Source: Heterobilharzia americana | Taxonomy: Eukaryota; Platyhelminthes; Trematoda; Strigeidida; Schistosomatidae | DNA length: 64,000 nt | Direction of reading: 5' to 3' | NCBI GenBank assembly: GCA_944470555.2 | Contig: OX104127.1 | Coordinates: 31,077,661-31,141,660 of the forward strand | Part shown: positions 31,780-43,262 of the stretch, in pieces | Numbering within the stretch: position 1 is the stretch's first letter | Layout of the letters: the number at the start of each line of letters is the position of its first letter | Translations under genes and position numbers: made by a program | The notes under the pieces: model-generated | Database searches by the model: none | Told to the model about the DNA's origin: nothing | What the model saw: only the letters and a program-made list of their open reading frames with translations

Positions 31780-32695
31780 AAAGTAAGGGCACCAAGAAAA
31801 GTGCCGCCTAAAATAATATAACAGCAATGTGAAGAAATTAACGATCGGAAGTGGATAAGTAAGAAAGGAAAACAACAACAATAGCATAATTAGTAGAGCA
31901 ACCCAGTAAGGTACATTAGAAACAGCATTCATTACTTTTCAGTAGCAGATAATGGGAGGAAGCTACAGCATGACCGCCACCGTTTTTGATTCTGCGTTAT
32001 ATCTCATAGCGTCTCAAGCCACTGAGTTGCATCCTGCCTCGGACTCCATCCAGAGATTTGTGATGCACCAACAGATGCTAACCCGATAAAACTATCCTTC
32101 AATCCACGGTGCCACGCTGTACACTGACCACCCCTCTACTTCTTCCATTCAGTCCTAGAGCTAGCAAACGATGAACGGTATGGAAGCCGTCAGGACGGCA
32201 TGTGTGATATGTGTCCAGGCCACTGAAACCGGTGCTTCCGGAGACCTCATTTACTAAATGACGATCTCTATCATGCCCAAACACATACTGTCGTACCTCA
32301 TGATTACTAATATGGTATTGGCACCGGATACGAGCAGTCCTACGGAGACAACGATGATCTGACACACAGAGACGTTGGAGAGTCCAGATTTCACAGGCGC
32401 AGAGCAAAAGCGTTTGCACTGAAGCATTGTGAACCCAACCTTTCACAGTCAGACTAACGTCACGACGGCACCAAATGGTGGCCCAGATTGACGTACGCCA
32501 TTCTGGCTTTCGACTTGCAGTTGGGAGCTTCTCCATTGACACAACAACCCAGATACACGAACTTTTCGACTAGTTCCATCGGCTCACCATTAAGGGTGAG
32601 CGCAGGCACAAGCTGCTTTGAATCTTGCAAAAGTACTTTGCACTTCAGTGGTGCAAAACATATCCTATTGCCCATGGTACTGAATGAATCAACAA
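31780..32695 (-). mobile_element. Non-LTR retrotransposon C-terminal fragment and 3' UTR
   Basis: On the minus strand: FAPLKCKVLLQDSK and LVEKFVYLGCCVNGE (RT thumb region, about 32540-32660), then VSLTVKGWVHNASVQTLL, VSDHRCLRRTARIRCQYHIS and a C-terminal WLETL block (about 32000), then about 150 bases of probable 3' UTR. The family also left tails at 8192-8560 and 47035-47175. The element is 5'-truncated inside the RT near 32695. This C-terminal domain differs from the SR2-like one, so it is a second LINE family. Clade not assigned. Confidence 0.65.
32099..32675 (-). pseudogene. LINE RT thumb and C-terminal domain
   Basis: Two frames: 32460-32675 (71 codons, containing FAPLKCKVLLQ and LTLNGEPMELVEKFVYLG) and 32099-32542 (147 codons, containing RRDVSLTVKGWVHNASVQTL, CVSDHRCLRRTARIRC and SNHEVRQYVFG). 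These blocks follow the order of schistosome LINE ORF2 C-termini (thumb, DHRCLR block, then WLGH-type block). The frame change between them lies near 32500. No catalytic RT motifs remain. Confidence 0.65.
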
Positions 32696-33235
32696 GTAAA
32701 AATATTTATTTTGGATATTAAACTGACCACCATGATCTTTGAAGACAGGAAGTCTCGTGCACTAAGTCTAAAGTTTATGATTCTCTATTTTTGGCGCATA
32801 TGACTAAATCAGACGATAAGACAACATTCATCACTATAGAACATCATATGCTTTTGCTATTAAAACAAGCCATTTGCTATGGCCTACGTCTTAGTAAGAG
32901 ATGTTCTATTGCATAGCAAGCGCAAAATATTTAGACTGATGGAATGTAAATCTTTTTTGAAATGCTGCACTATATTTGTCACAAGCGACAATTAGTGAAA
33001 AATAACGTGGGCACTGTGGTAAGATTCAGTTCCATATTGCACTTGTTTGTTTGATATGCAGCACAGAGTAATGATGGAGTATAATTTACGTCATGGCATT
33101 CCGAGCATAAATTAATGCTCATGATCATATCAGTGTAATCCTACAAATTTTGACGTCTGATTTTCATAGTTCGGTCACCTGATATTCATTGGCTTTATTG
33201 TCAGTAAAATTTTATGTATCCCTAGTTTTGCAATG

Positions 33236-33440
33236 GGTACTACTCATTAGAATGGGTATATTAGTAGTATATGCTAAGAGATCTTATGAAATCATCAACA
33301 GTTACTAGTAATAAGTAAATGTTCTGCCCAGAGGAACGCAAGAGACAATCTGAGCGTATAGAGAGCAAGTCGAGATAGAAGTAGAAGAGGAAATGAAATA
33401 CACTGCGCAAATGACTATTTTAATGAAAAATGCAAATTAT
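33236..33440 (+). repeat. Dispersed repeat, copy 2
   Basis: Matches 23280-23490 over about 200 bases with moderate divergence (shared AGTAGAAGAGGAAATGAAAT and GCAAATGACTATTTTAATG segments). It is followed about 60 bases later by a SINE fragment. Confidence 0.6.
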
Positions 33441-33499
33441 TTTATGACTTCCGTACATGAAGTCATAGTAAACATTCTGTTCTGCGCCTCAGTCTTGTC

Positions 33500-33595
33500 A
33501 TTTCTTGCAAAACAAGTCAAAGTCTCTGGTTCGAATCCGGCTGCGGTCCAGGTTTTCATCTCACCTTCGGTCATCACTCAGTACAAATAAAAACA
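33500..33595 (+). mobile_element. tRNA-derived SINE fragment
   Basis: GGTTCGAATCCGGCTGCGGT then CCAGGTTTTCATCTCACCTT and ATCACTCAGTACAAATA, matching the minus-strand units at 7765-8182. The A-box half of the head is missing. Confidence 0.6.
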
Positions 33596-33649
33596 GGGAA
33601 TATTAGGTCACAAAACCATGAAAATCGGTTGTTGAAAGTGGTATGATTA

Positions 33650-33745
33650 GTTTGATATGATTATGAACGATAATTTATGCTCGAAATATCGTCAAGTAAG
33701 TAATACCGTATCACTGTGTGCAATATTAAATAAACAAATCTAATA
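33650..33745 (+). repeat. Solo PLE 3' segment
   Basis: TGATATGATTATGAACGATA, then GCTCGAAATATCGTCAAGTA and AGTAATACCGTATCA, closely matching the 3' part of the PLE at 10690-10780 and the copy at 58150-58262. No PLE coding sequence is adjacent. The GAAA next to a short invertible stem recalls the degenerate hammerheads known at PLE ends. Confidence 0.55.
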
Positions 33746-33749
33746 TTAA

Positions 33750-34090
33750 AAAACACAAAGTATCCCAAAATTTTCTGTCCTATTTTGAAAATGTTTCTGT
33801 GGTCGCCCTGAGGCTATTTACATACAGAATAGACACTTAAATGATTGGAACAGATGTTTTCAGCACCAATAAACTCCGTATGAAGTGTGTATTCCATCCT
33901 GTTTTTCTATGAACGATAACAACTGTAATGCATTTTAGTGGTTCAGTTAATTGTCAAGTCTGAATGATTCATGTTTCACTTGTAGAATTATGGTCACCTA
34001 TAAAACTCCAATAATCAAAGGATCCATCGGCATGAAAATATATTAAGTTAGTAAAACAAGTTATTAGCATGGTTCAGACTGAATAACTTT
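33750..34090. other. Unassigned AT-rich gap
   Basis: No gene or repeat recognised. Confidence 0.35.
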
Positions 34091-34094
34091 TGGA

Positions 34095-34317
34095 TTACGA
34101 ATTTCTAGGTATAAACTCCCCATCATTCGTAAGTTGCTGGGTATCAACACAAACTGTTAGCTTGTCTGTAAAATTGTCATGAATTTTCATTCGTTCATAT
34201 GAATTTAGACTGTTGCTATCTGAATCAGTCTCAGTTAACCAAGTGTCAAGTACATAATGCCTACAGACTTTGTTGTCTGTCAGTATGACACTAAAATGCG
34301 CAGAAAATGAATAGGTA
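34095..34317 (-). CDS. Candidate terminal exon of an unknown host gene
   Basis: Reading the minus strand from 34317 gives one base then 74 codons to a TAA. The peptide (including CRHYVLDTWLTETDSDSNSL and KIHDNFTDKLTVCVD) has a balanced, protein-like composition unlike the AT-driven frames around it. A pyrimidine-rich stretch and CAG sit just upstream (TTTTTGGGGCAACACAG on the minus strand), a plausible splice acceptor. Phase (one base before the first full codon) fits the end of the candidate exon at 49030-49172. No protein family is recognised. It may be chance or an old transposon fragment. Confidence 0.3.
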
Positions 34318-34329
34318 CTGTGTTGCCCC

Positions 34330-34846
34330 AAAAATAAAATTATAAGTTTAATTTACAAGAATCCATTACAACTATCAGGCAATTAAGGAACTTTATTCTT
34401 CAAGATTTATTCTATCAGTTATGACTTTGATAGAAACATTGACATCAGTTTAAATGTGAACACTTGGTAAATATTTTTCAAAATGACGTCATACTTGACA
34501 CATTTTATTTCAAGACAATCTGGGAAATCAAGAAGAGCGGATCAAACAATATTTTGTGGAATCGGTACATATGTATCTCATGAAATCTTATAAGCTGCCT
34601 TAAAATATGCGAAAGATAACGTACATTCATAAATTTGACAAGAATGTACTGAATGAGAAGATACTTAAAAAAGAAGCAAGCTGACCAAAACTGGTGAAAT
34701 CTAACGTTATTTAAACCACTCAGAGGTGGATATTTTGGAGATAGTATAGTTCTTGAGAAGTTTCTGTTTTATGGAATAAATCAGTTTATTAAAAATGAAA
34801 CTGAAAATGACCATGAGTGGTGGAGAATATTTGTAGCTAGGGTAAA
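34330..34846. other. Unassigned AT-rich gap
   Basis: No gene or repeat recognised. Confidence 0.35.
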
Positions 34847-35385
34847 TGGTCTTGGTTGTGTTGTATTAACTGAGCTGGGTTGTTTAATCATGAAGCTTTC
34901 ATTGTCTTGCTAGGAGACATCATCAGCACTAACTTCAGTATGAAGTGACCTGTCAATATCTCCCCGTGAGTGATTAAGTATCTTACTCTGACGAATTGGT
35001 TTATGATTGGTTGTTTCATTTGATTGTTGTGCCTTTGATTGTATAAATTTTCCTGTTGGCTGTTCCTCTACTTGATTTCTGACATTTCTGCCGTTTTCCA
35101 CTTTTCTCATTGGTTGATAGATTGGGTCTATGCCTATACATTTATTAATTTCTGACTGACGTGGATCGCAAACTTTTAGGAATTCTCTGATATTCTTTGT
35201 GTTTCCTCTGTCCAAGATTTTTATAATGTCAACATTGAATTCATGTCCACAATCATCCACGTGCATTGAGATGATTGATGAAATGTCGTGAAGTTTCAAG
35301 TTAGTGCTGATGATATTGTCTAGAAAGACGATCAAAGCTCCACGATTAAGCAACCCAGCTCAGAGAACACAATACAACCAAGATG
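34847..35385 (-). mobile_element. PLE C-terminal fragment flanked by inverted end sequences
   Basis: The minus-strand frame 34910-35353 (147 codons) contains HVDDCGHEFNVDIIKILDRG, NIREFLKVCDPRQSEINKC and DPIYQPMRKVENG, the C-terminal part of a PLE GIY-YIG protein. The sequences at 34847-34938 and 35298-35385 are inverted copies of each other (both with the GAGCTGGGTTG core and an ATCATCAGCACTAACTT end). The fragment lacks the RT and the GIY-YIG core itself. Confidence 0.65.
34910..35353 (-). pseudogene. PLE GIY-YIG C-terminal protein fragment
   Basis: Open for 147 codons without interruption, unusual here. After the DPIYQP block it is polar and ends SLHTEVSADDVS. PLE proteins from schistosomes end in a similar polar tail. 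The open state could reflect a young insertion. The ATG at 35351-35353 lies in the inverted end sequence and is not a proven start. Confidence 0.6.
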
Positions 35386-37985
35386 ATCATGAGTTTCAAA
35401 ACTCGAAATATTACTGTGATCATAGACAGTAATTTTGGTCAAAACATTATCAAAACCACATATTAATATCACTGTGTATAAGCATCCACTTTAAATTTAA
35501 TTTTTATTTTTATTACTACAAAAAGATAGCAGAAGCTGAGAAGCAGTTGTGAACAAGTTCATTTTAGAATTAGTTAAGAAATGACATTAAGGTTATATAA
35601 GTATAATAAAAGGCTTACATATATTCATTGTTTTGAGTAATAACATGAGTACAACTTAGAAGATAGGCGGTTTCCAATAGAAACCCTGTTAACACCACAG
35701 TTGGTCAGTTGAAAAACTACTCAGCTGAGAGAAGTGTCAACGTGGACTGTGAAATTTGTAAATTATTTGAAAATTAATCATCCTATTTAAGATAATCAGT
35801 CCATACAAGTTGACTACTCAGACTCAAGTGATCCTAGAAATTTGGCTGTATGAGTTAGATTTGTTCGGTCTCAATGCTGATGAGCTCAGGCTAAGACTAG
35901 TGAAAAAGGTATACCGATGATCAGATCACTGTTATCTGGCTGACGAAATCTACAGATCAATATGAGTGGTTTTTAACTACTGGAGTTGTTCAATAAGTAT
36001 ATTTTCAAAGTAAGAATAAGTTTGATACTGGATCGAAAAAGAAAATGAAGAAAGTGACAGTCATGAAACTGTGTTACTACAAACTCAGGAATTTAAGTTG
36101 CTAAGGTAAGGCAGGATTTAAAACTGCTTTATTCGGTTTGCAAAAGTTAGCTATGACCTTTTTAATTCCGACTGTTCCAGTGAAGGATCAAAGATTGGAC
36201 TGCATTTTTTCATTGATCACTTTGATCGATTTTGTCTTATCGACAACATATCCAGAACAAGAACATTTCTCTGTGTCCTTCTAATCTGTGTGTTTCAACA
36301 TGTACATGTTAACTGATAGATACATTCGGATGTATCGAGAGGTGAGAACTTGTCCGTCTTAGATTTTCCTCATGAGCAGTCAGTTTGATACATGAGAACT
36401 ATCTTGCCGGTCGGAAAAGTCATTTTTAGTGCAGCACTCAGTTTGTTGTTAATTCTTTTGGCAACTTCATTCCGTTTAAAGGCAGAATGTAAAAAACTAA
36501 ATGAAGTAATCTGCTGTTCTGAAGAATCAAAAAATAAAAATTGTTTATGAATATTTCTGAATTTCGTTTATCATAAAGTTGAATTCAGTCAAAGGAACAT
36601 TAAAAGTAATTGCTTTTCACTAAAATACTTCCCTCTCATAATGGAAATATAAGTGACTCCAAAAAACAATTGGATCTGAAAACTGCCTTTACAACTACTG
36701 AAATAGTTAACTTTATTGACATATTTGGTAAAAGCGCTACTCTTTTTGCGTTATAAAGAAATCTGAGATTTCTTCAGCCTTTAGGGTGGTATTAGGAGAA
36801 AGCAATGCTTCTAAACTTGAAACAAATTATATTGTAAAGCAACACGAGTAGCTAAAAACCATTCAAGCTGTTGTGTACATTTCTTCATCCCGACCAGAGT
36901 GTTACAAAACATTGGCTAGCCATTCCTTTCATTTGTGGCTGAGTTCATCAGAATTTTAAATGAAGAAGGCAATTTGTAGAGCCAATTGCTTCAGATCACC
37001 TGAATCCGACTAGCTGACTTGAACGGACAAGAATACCCTAAATTATTTATTAAAGATCATTTTAGAAATATTCAGAGTTATCAGTTAGGCTGCTTTATTT
37101 CGGCTGGAAGGTAGAATAACTAGACTAAGGTTAAACTTGCCTCAAAGTGAGTTATAAATAAAATTGAAAACAGCTGTACATTTAAAAACTTACACGTGAA
37201 CTGAATTTGCATAAGGTGAAAGTTATAAAATACTCCTAAATTCAAGTTTGTACAATTTTATTTTAGAAGGAGACATATAAGTGAGCAATACTGTTTTCAA
37301 TTAGCTGTCATCAAGCCTTGCGCTAATATACATAAATTTTCTCATACATAAATCATTAAACCAATCATGGTGGATTATTTAATCTGTGGTAATTAAGAAA
37401 TGAAGCATGCAAATAGTAGATATCTAGACAATAATAATAATGCCAATGATAATAGTTATCTCAATGATGATAAGAACAATGGGAGTAGCATGATACTGCA
37501 AATATTTACACAATGTCGATCAAAACTTAGAAAAATGAAAGTTACCTAGTACTAAAGGATGAAATGCGTAGATAATCAAAGTGGTTTAATGTTTTACATA
37601 TGAGAAAATCTATGTAAATTAGCTTAAAGCCTTATAAGAGCCAATTGAAAACAATATTGTTTGCTTATATGTCTTCTAATTTTATTTTACACATCAAAGA
37701 CTGATAAACCCAGAAACTGAACACTAGTTAAGAGAAGATGAACAAGAACTATCAAAAACCTACTGTTAACGTAGAAACCATTGCAAAAGAGCAACATGCA
37801 TTGTGAAAGATGTCGAATAGATCAGACTTTTATCGTTGCCACTTTATACTATTTTATGACGTCATTCAACTGTTCATTCTGTGGTTTTGCATGAAAAGTA
37901 GTTTTTTATCAGTTGATGTTTAATTTGATCTTTCACAAACTAAACATTATTTTGTCAGTAGCCTCTATTTAATTTTTTTAACGGT
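35386..37985. other. Unassigned AT-rich region
   Basis: About 2.6 kb with no recognised gene or transposon. It contains a small ATA/AATG-rich tract near 37425-37500. No open frame longer than about 60 codons was noticed. Confidence 0.35.
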
Positions 37986-39000
37986 ACAAAATGTATGTGG
38001 ATTATACTTTCATTATCTGTGATCATGAATGTGATATGAATCACGTTCTACAAATATTCAATAACTGCCATTCAGCAATAAGATTCATCCTTGAGGTCGA
38101 AATCGACTGAAAACTCACTTTTTTGATGTAGAGCTGACGCGAACAGCTGACGGAACTTTAAGTAGATAGATTCATAGAAATCCAGTGTGGAATGGTCAAC
38201 TAAAGAACCTTAATAGCTGGATCCCTGTGAGTTGTACGCGAAATCTGATCGTATCCCTTGCCACTCACATTAGACGAATCTGCAGTCCCGAAATGTTAGA
38301 AGAGGGAATTACGATTCTAAAGAACATCTTGATTGAAAATGGATCCCGTGACGTTTTAAAGGTGAAAATATGGAGCCTAAACCCCACAAAGAGAACCCTG
38401 CTACCATACCGAAAAAGACACTCTATGTGAATCTAAACCTCAATGGTGATTCTTCCGCCGGCACTCTAAAAATGAGGATACCAAACACTATAAGGAGGTC
38501 ATTCTTCGTATCAACGCCAAAACCAGTGTTCTCTTGTCTACCAACGGGTTCTAAAAACTTAAAGAAAAAACGTTCACATCTGACCACTTCAGTGTGCATA
38601 TATCAATTCATATAGTTTGTTCGATGGAACTGTTATCCAACAGGGTTCAGGAGTACTACCCTGCGTGGTTGCAAAGAGGTGACAATGAAGCGATAAGGAG
38701 TGCTATAGTTGAACACATCGTGAACATGAATCGCCCTATCTCAAAATCCCTTTCATTAAAAATCGTCTTTACAGTGAAAAGAAACCTTCAAAAGGATGTA
38801 TATCTTCCTATTCTCTGCACCATCAATGCTCTTACCATCCATATGCAGCAACCTGGACTATGTAACTAAAAGATTGCTTAACCCTTTCTCCTTTCATGGT
38901 GTCAAATTTCAGTCTTTGAAGCCACCTCTCCATCCTTTCTGTTTTCTCTTTCGATATTATTCACTTCTTAAGCAGTTCGCTACTCTTTCTTATTGCTATA
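37985..39000 (+). mobile_element. Penelope-like element, 5'-truncated within RT
   Basis: Starts just before RT motif C, which reads YVDY at 37994-38005 (the second catalytic Asp replaced by Tyr), then TFIICDHE and QIFNNCHSAIRF. The linker follows (WNGQLKNLNSWIPVSC and HIRRICSPEMLEEGI, about 38187-38300), then SIWSLNPTKRT-like residues, a CIYQF block before the endonuclease (about 38595), and EYYPAWLQRGD near 38650, the end of the GIY-YIG domain. The GIY-YIG core itself is damaged. The 3' boundary after about 38870 is uncertain. Confidence 0.7.
38185..38869 (+). pseudogene. PLE linker and endonuclease remnant in three frames
   Basis: Frames at 38185-38430 (81 codons), 38370-38615 (81 codons) and 38594-38869 (91 codons) overlap and read on from each other. 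The first ends with LNPTKRTLLPYRKRHS. The second covers NLNGDSSAGTLKMRIPNTI, which matches the VNLxYNGD..A..L..RL region before GIY-YIG. The third has RVQEYYPAWLQRGD and AIVEHIVNMNRPI, the post-core helices. The frameshifts around 38400 and 38600 make it non-functional. Confidence 0.65.
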
Positions 39001-39454
39001 CTCTTCCCGACTACAATTCGGTCTCCACTTATATCATCATGTCACGAAACTCCCTTTTCAAACTTATTTTGGTTAATATTCACTACGCATCGAATTTTTT
39101 TGATTTTTTGACTTTATCGACAGCTCATAAACTGAAACTATTTGTGTTGTGTTTGACAAACCTTTTTTAAATATCCGTAGAAAAAAATGTACAAATTTAC
39201 TATTGTACAGCTTTGGAAATGAAATTGCCGAAAAGAGACCCTTCTCTGAAATACTTGTTCTTCTTCGATATCCTGATGGGTACATTTCACATAGCTTCTA
39301 TTCACTTGGTTCCGTATAAGAATACACTTTATTTGTACCGGTCATTTGGTTATTTTATTTTTTGACACAGACTAGTATAGTGTTCCATGTTAATAATTAT
39401 TTGGGTAAAATTTATCAACATTATCAGTTACTTTCCACTTAGAAGGTTTGTGGA

Positions 39455-39665
39455 AATTTCTTAATTGACTTAAAGTCACTATTCATCACAAACTGATATC
39501 AGTTGGGAGAACCACTGAACAACCGGAAGCGCTGGAAAGATACTTTTTCTCATTATGGGACTCCCTAGCAGTGTACATCCATGACACTAGCAAGGATCAA
39601 ACTAAGAACCTTCAGATTCCTTAGCGAACATGTTACCATTGAGCTGGATCAGAATTCAGAGGTTC
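39455..39665 (-). mobile_element. Sm-alpha-like SINE with degenerate hammerhead
   Basis: Minus strand: a tRNA-like head (AGCTCAATGGTAACATGTTCG, cut short here to its core, then a damaged TTAGTTTGATCC B-box), a hammerhead-derived segment (CACTGCTAGGGAGTCCCATA) and the family tail CCCAACTGATATCAGTTTG. Both ribozyme boxes are mutated. Confidence 0.55.
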
Positions 39666-39989
39666 ACATTTTTCTATCTCACTCAGTTCGTGATAAAGTC
39701 CAACCTTTGTTCAGACCCATCGGGGAGTATTTTTCTTCATACCTGGCTAGGTCTGTATTGTTTATATTATCGTTCTTCAGCCTCTATTCAGTTAGTTTTT
39801 ATTTTCATAAGCTATTCAGCAGCGGCAAACTCCACTTTAAAACTTTGACTCTGTTTTTACCTAATTAAATAAACCTCATCTCTCGATTAAATTAAGAATG
39901 GATGGCCTCTTCCTGAAAGGTAAATTTAAAGAAAACCTACTTGAAACAGACAATACACTAATTTCCAAAGTTACATACTATCGAGTGGT

Positions 39990-40640
39990 AAAAGAAGCCG
40001 TATTCATTCATTTTGCATGAGTATAAGAATTTTTATAAATGACACAAAAGACTAAGAGATAGAATACTTTTATAAAGTACTTATTTAAAACGGTATTCCT
40101 CAAAGATTCATCGAAGAAAGCATTCAGTCAAGACAACGATAAGAACAAATTCTCGCTGTTTCTAAGACGATCTTATCCAAGACTGTCAAATTCAAAGGGA
40201 ATAATAAGGCGAAACTACTGGAGAATCCTATTTCTAAAAGCATTCGAAAATATAGTATTCCGCCAAACTATGAATGACCTTCAACAGCGGAGAATTGATG
40301 CAAGGTATGAAGGATAAACTGCCAATGCGTGTATGTCTGTCATATTAACCTGCTCTTGTGGAGCTGGTTTTGTAGAGTGGACAAAGAGCAATCTATCTAA
40401 ATGCATATCCGATTACTGTCCTTCTTGATTAATCAAACGATTACAAAAGTCAAGCAACAACCCCATTTTCTGACCATTAGGTTAAATCTAATCACGTAGG
40501 ATCTTCTAAGTCTTTTTTAAAAATTCTTCGCAACGTCAAAACAGTTGAATAAAAGGAGTATGGATTCATCACTTGTGTTTACCAGAGGCATTGCTACACA
40601 GAAAAGGTAGGTCTGTTCTTTTATTTTCCTTAGGTTGTAA
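39990..40640 (+). mobile_element. Penelope-like element fragment with GIY-YIG remnant
   Basis: Reads IPQRFIEESIQSR and SKTVKFKGNNKAKLLENPI (pre-endonuclease region, about 40095-40230), then TCSCGAGFVEWTKSNLSKC from about 40348, the GIY-YIG core with the Gly-Arg of YIGR changed to Glu-Trp. A TGA stop follows CISDYCPS, then LIKRLQKSSNNP and SNHVGSSKSFLKIL. A different PLE lineage or copy from that at 37985, only about 1 kb downstream in the same orientation. No RT. Confidence 0.6.
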
Positions 40641-42554
40641 CTCATCTTTGAGTTTTTTCATTGTTTCAGTATTCACCTTAGTGTTATTGACTACCTATTC
40701 GTACTGTTTTTATTTTGTGCTTTTTTTTCCTTGGTATTAACCTGTTAGCACTAATTTTCTATTAAAATTCTTGCAATATTTTACTCCAGTTATCGATTTT
40801 AATTGATAATATTGTTTTTAAACCTACTAGTCACCATAGTGATCGACAGCATATTTTGCGAATACATTTTATGCAATCCTTTACTAACTATAGAAACAAA
40901 TTATTAAGTTGCTGTAAAATATTCTATTCTGATTAACTTCGAAAATCATCAGTTTAGTGGATATACTACGATGTGACAATTTCCGTTGGCTGAATATGAT
41001 GTCTGAAACACCTTGAAGGGATGTATATGCATCTATCAGATTATTCAAAATATTATGGATAGGTTAAATTAGAAATTACCTAGAAATGTAAAACGAAAAC
41101 TTTGATATAAATAACATTTTCTAAATTGTTTAATAAAATAAGTCATCAATGAAGCAGAAAAACAAAAACTATAGTCATTGCAAATACTCTTTTATGATAA
41201 TATAAAGTGTCTTAGTGATAACAAACTGTCCATTACAACTAAGAGATATCAGTTCAAAAACTGCCCTAAAAGTATGGCAGGTGAGCTAAACAGGTGTACA
41301 GGTATCCTTCGATTAATAAATATCCCTACATTTCAATAAATTAAACTTTTTTTGGCTTCAGATTAATTAAGTCCTTTAAATAAAATAATTCATTTTTAGC
41401 AGAATAGAAATTTTATAGATGTTGTATTCAACTGTGTACAACTGTTTCATCAGATAATAACCAATGGGAATAAATTTCATAACTCTTTTTTGTTATAATT
41501 AAGGAAATAGCACATAAACCTACAAATTCATGATATAATATTAGCCAATCAAGAAGTCAATGTGCTATTTTGTGCTTGGAAGTAAGAGAGAAAGAAACTG
41601 GAGGGAAAACAAATGAGGGAAACAGAAAAAAAATCTCTTTATCTAACATTTTATTTCATATTTAAAATTTATCAAGAATTTAATTAGGTGAAAATATGAT
41701 GTTGCTACTATTCCTATTGATGATGTTGATTGTAATTAAAATTGATGAAACAGAGGTGATTTAAAACAACCAATAGTGAAAAGTAAAATAGTAAATCACT
41801 GAAATCTTATTTAAACTATTTTTACATCGTCTACACAAAATTGAACAAGTTACTGTATACACTTTTGATTTCTAATTATGCATTTATTCATAAAATGTAA
41901 GAAACAATAAATATTCAATATGAAAAGTAAGTTCATCATAAATTCAATTCTTGTATGAAGTATCATGTTATATGATTCCTTTTTGTAAGGTATATATTCT
42001 AAAGAGTTCGAAATCGGATCATTAGGATCCTGTGCTTAAGAGTAGGCATCAGTATTACAGCTAAGCAAATACTAATTTACTGAGTTACTTCCCACTTTTT
42101 GCATTTTTGAATAGACCTAGAACTGTACTTGTAACTTTATTATTATAAGTACTTATGCGTAATAAAAAATAATCTAAAAGTATAACTGTAAGTATTCAGC
42201 GTTTAAAATCTACGATTTTTATAACTGATTCATCCACTATTAGACAAGCTAGCAATGTGAAATGTTTACAAGCTGTGGAGTCTTTGTAAAATATCAAAAC
42301 GATCAAAATCAATTCTTAAGTATCTTCAACTTATTAAGTCTAACCGAAAGGTGGTTTGATTGCATTATTGATATGAAAATGTTTTGTTGTGTCTACAGTT
42401 GATTTTTTTTTTAAAAAACGCACGTCTTAAATCTCATTGCTAACCTCTGTCCATAAAAAATCACCAAAAATAAAAATATTGCATGGTTCCCAAAAGTTTA
42501 TTGAACTTCGTGGAATTCAGTTATATATCTGAATGTATATTATATTATTATTTG
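40641..42554. other. Unassigned AT-rich region
   Basis: About 1.9 kb, particularly AT-rich, with no recognised element or gene. Confidence 0.35.
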
Positions 42555-43262
42555 TCCCTTGGGTTCCTAGTGGAACATAGGGCTTCAGTAGCATGTCTCC
42601 AATGAGCTCTGTTCTCTGAAATCTTTTCAACCTGGCTGCGTGACAGCCCACAACCTCTCATTTCTTCCTCACACGATCTCCTCCATGTCACCTTCGTCTC
42701 CGACTGCTAACTCGTCGCTTCCCATCTGGGTTCCACTCCAGTGACTGGCCTGGCGCGTGATGCTCCCAGTCGGCCTTCTCAGTGTATGCCCAGTCCAATC
42801 TATATCCACTTCCTTCCAGTGCATATTTGTTCAGCGATAGCTTCTTGGTTGCTTTGTTGCCAGCCAGCCAGAGCTTCTTGTTGCTTATTCTTATTAGTCA
42901 GGCCATCTGAGCTTCAGTATCGAGCCAGTGTAGGCGGCAGTTGTTGATGAATGTCTGTAGTTTGTTGGAAATCCCTTTCTTAACGCGCCGAGTCTCTGAA
43001 CCATACAGAAGCACTTACTTGACGTTGGTGTTGAAAATCTGGATCTTGTTCACGCTTTATGATGAGTGTAGATCTCCACACTGATTTCAGTCTAATGAAC
43101 GCCTGTCTTGATGTCTTTCCTATCCTGACTGCTTTGATATCCTCGTCTGTGCCATCTGTAGTTGAAACAGTGCTTCCTAGATAGGTGAAAGAGGGGTTAC
43201 TTCCTTTAAGTCTCTTCCACTGATGGTGACTGGGGCTTGCTGTCGCTGTTGTTGTTGGTTGG
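42555..43262 (-). mobile_element. RTE (SR2-like) 3' fragment, 5'-truncated
   Basis: Minus strand. The 3' end GGAACCCAAGGG lies at 42558-42569 with an ATAATAAT-type tail outside. Coding sequence runs back through the ISNKELW region to YLGSTVS and ends near 43262 in the RT thumb. The frame at 42980-43303 includes TYLGSTVSTTDGTDED and RIGKTSRQAFIRLKSVWRS, nearly the same as in the fuller copy. A typical 5'-truncated insertion. Confidence 0.8.
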
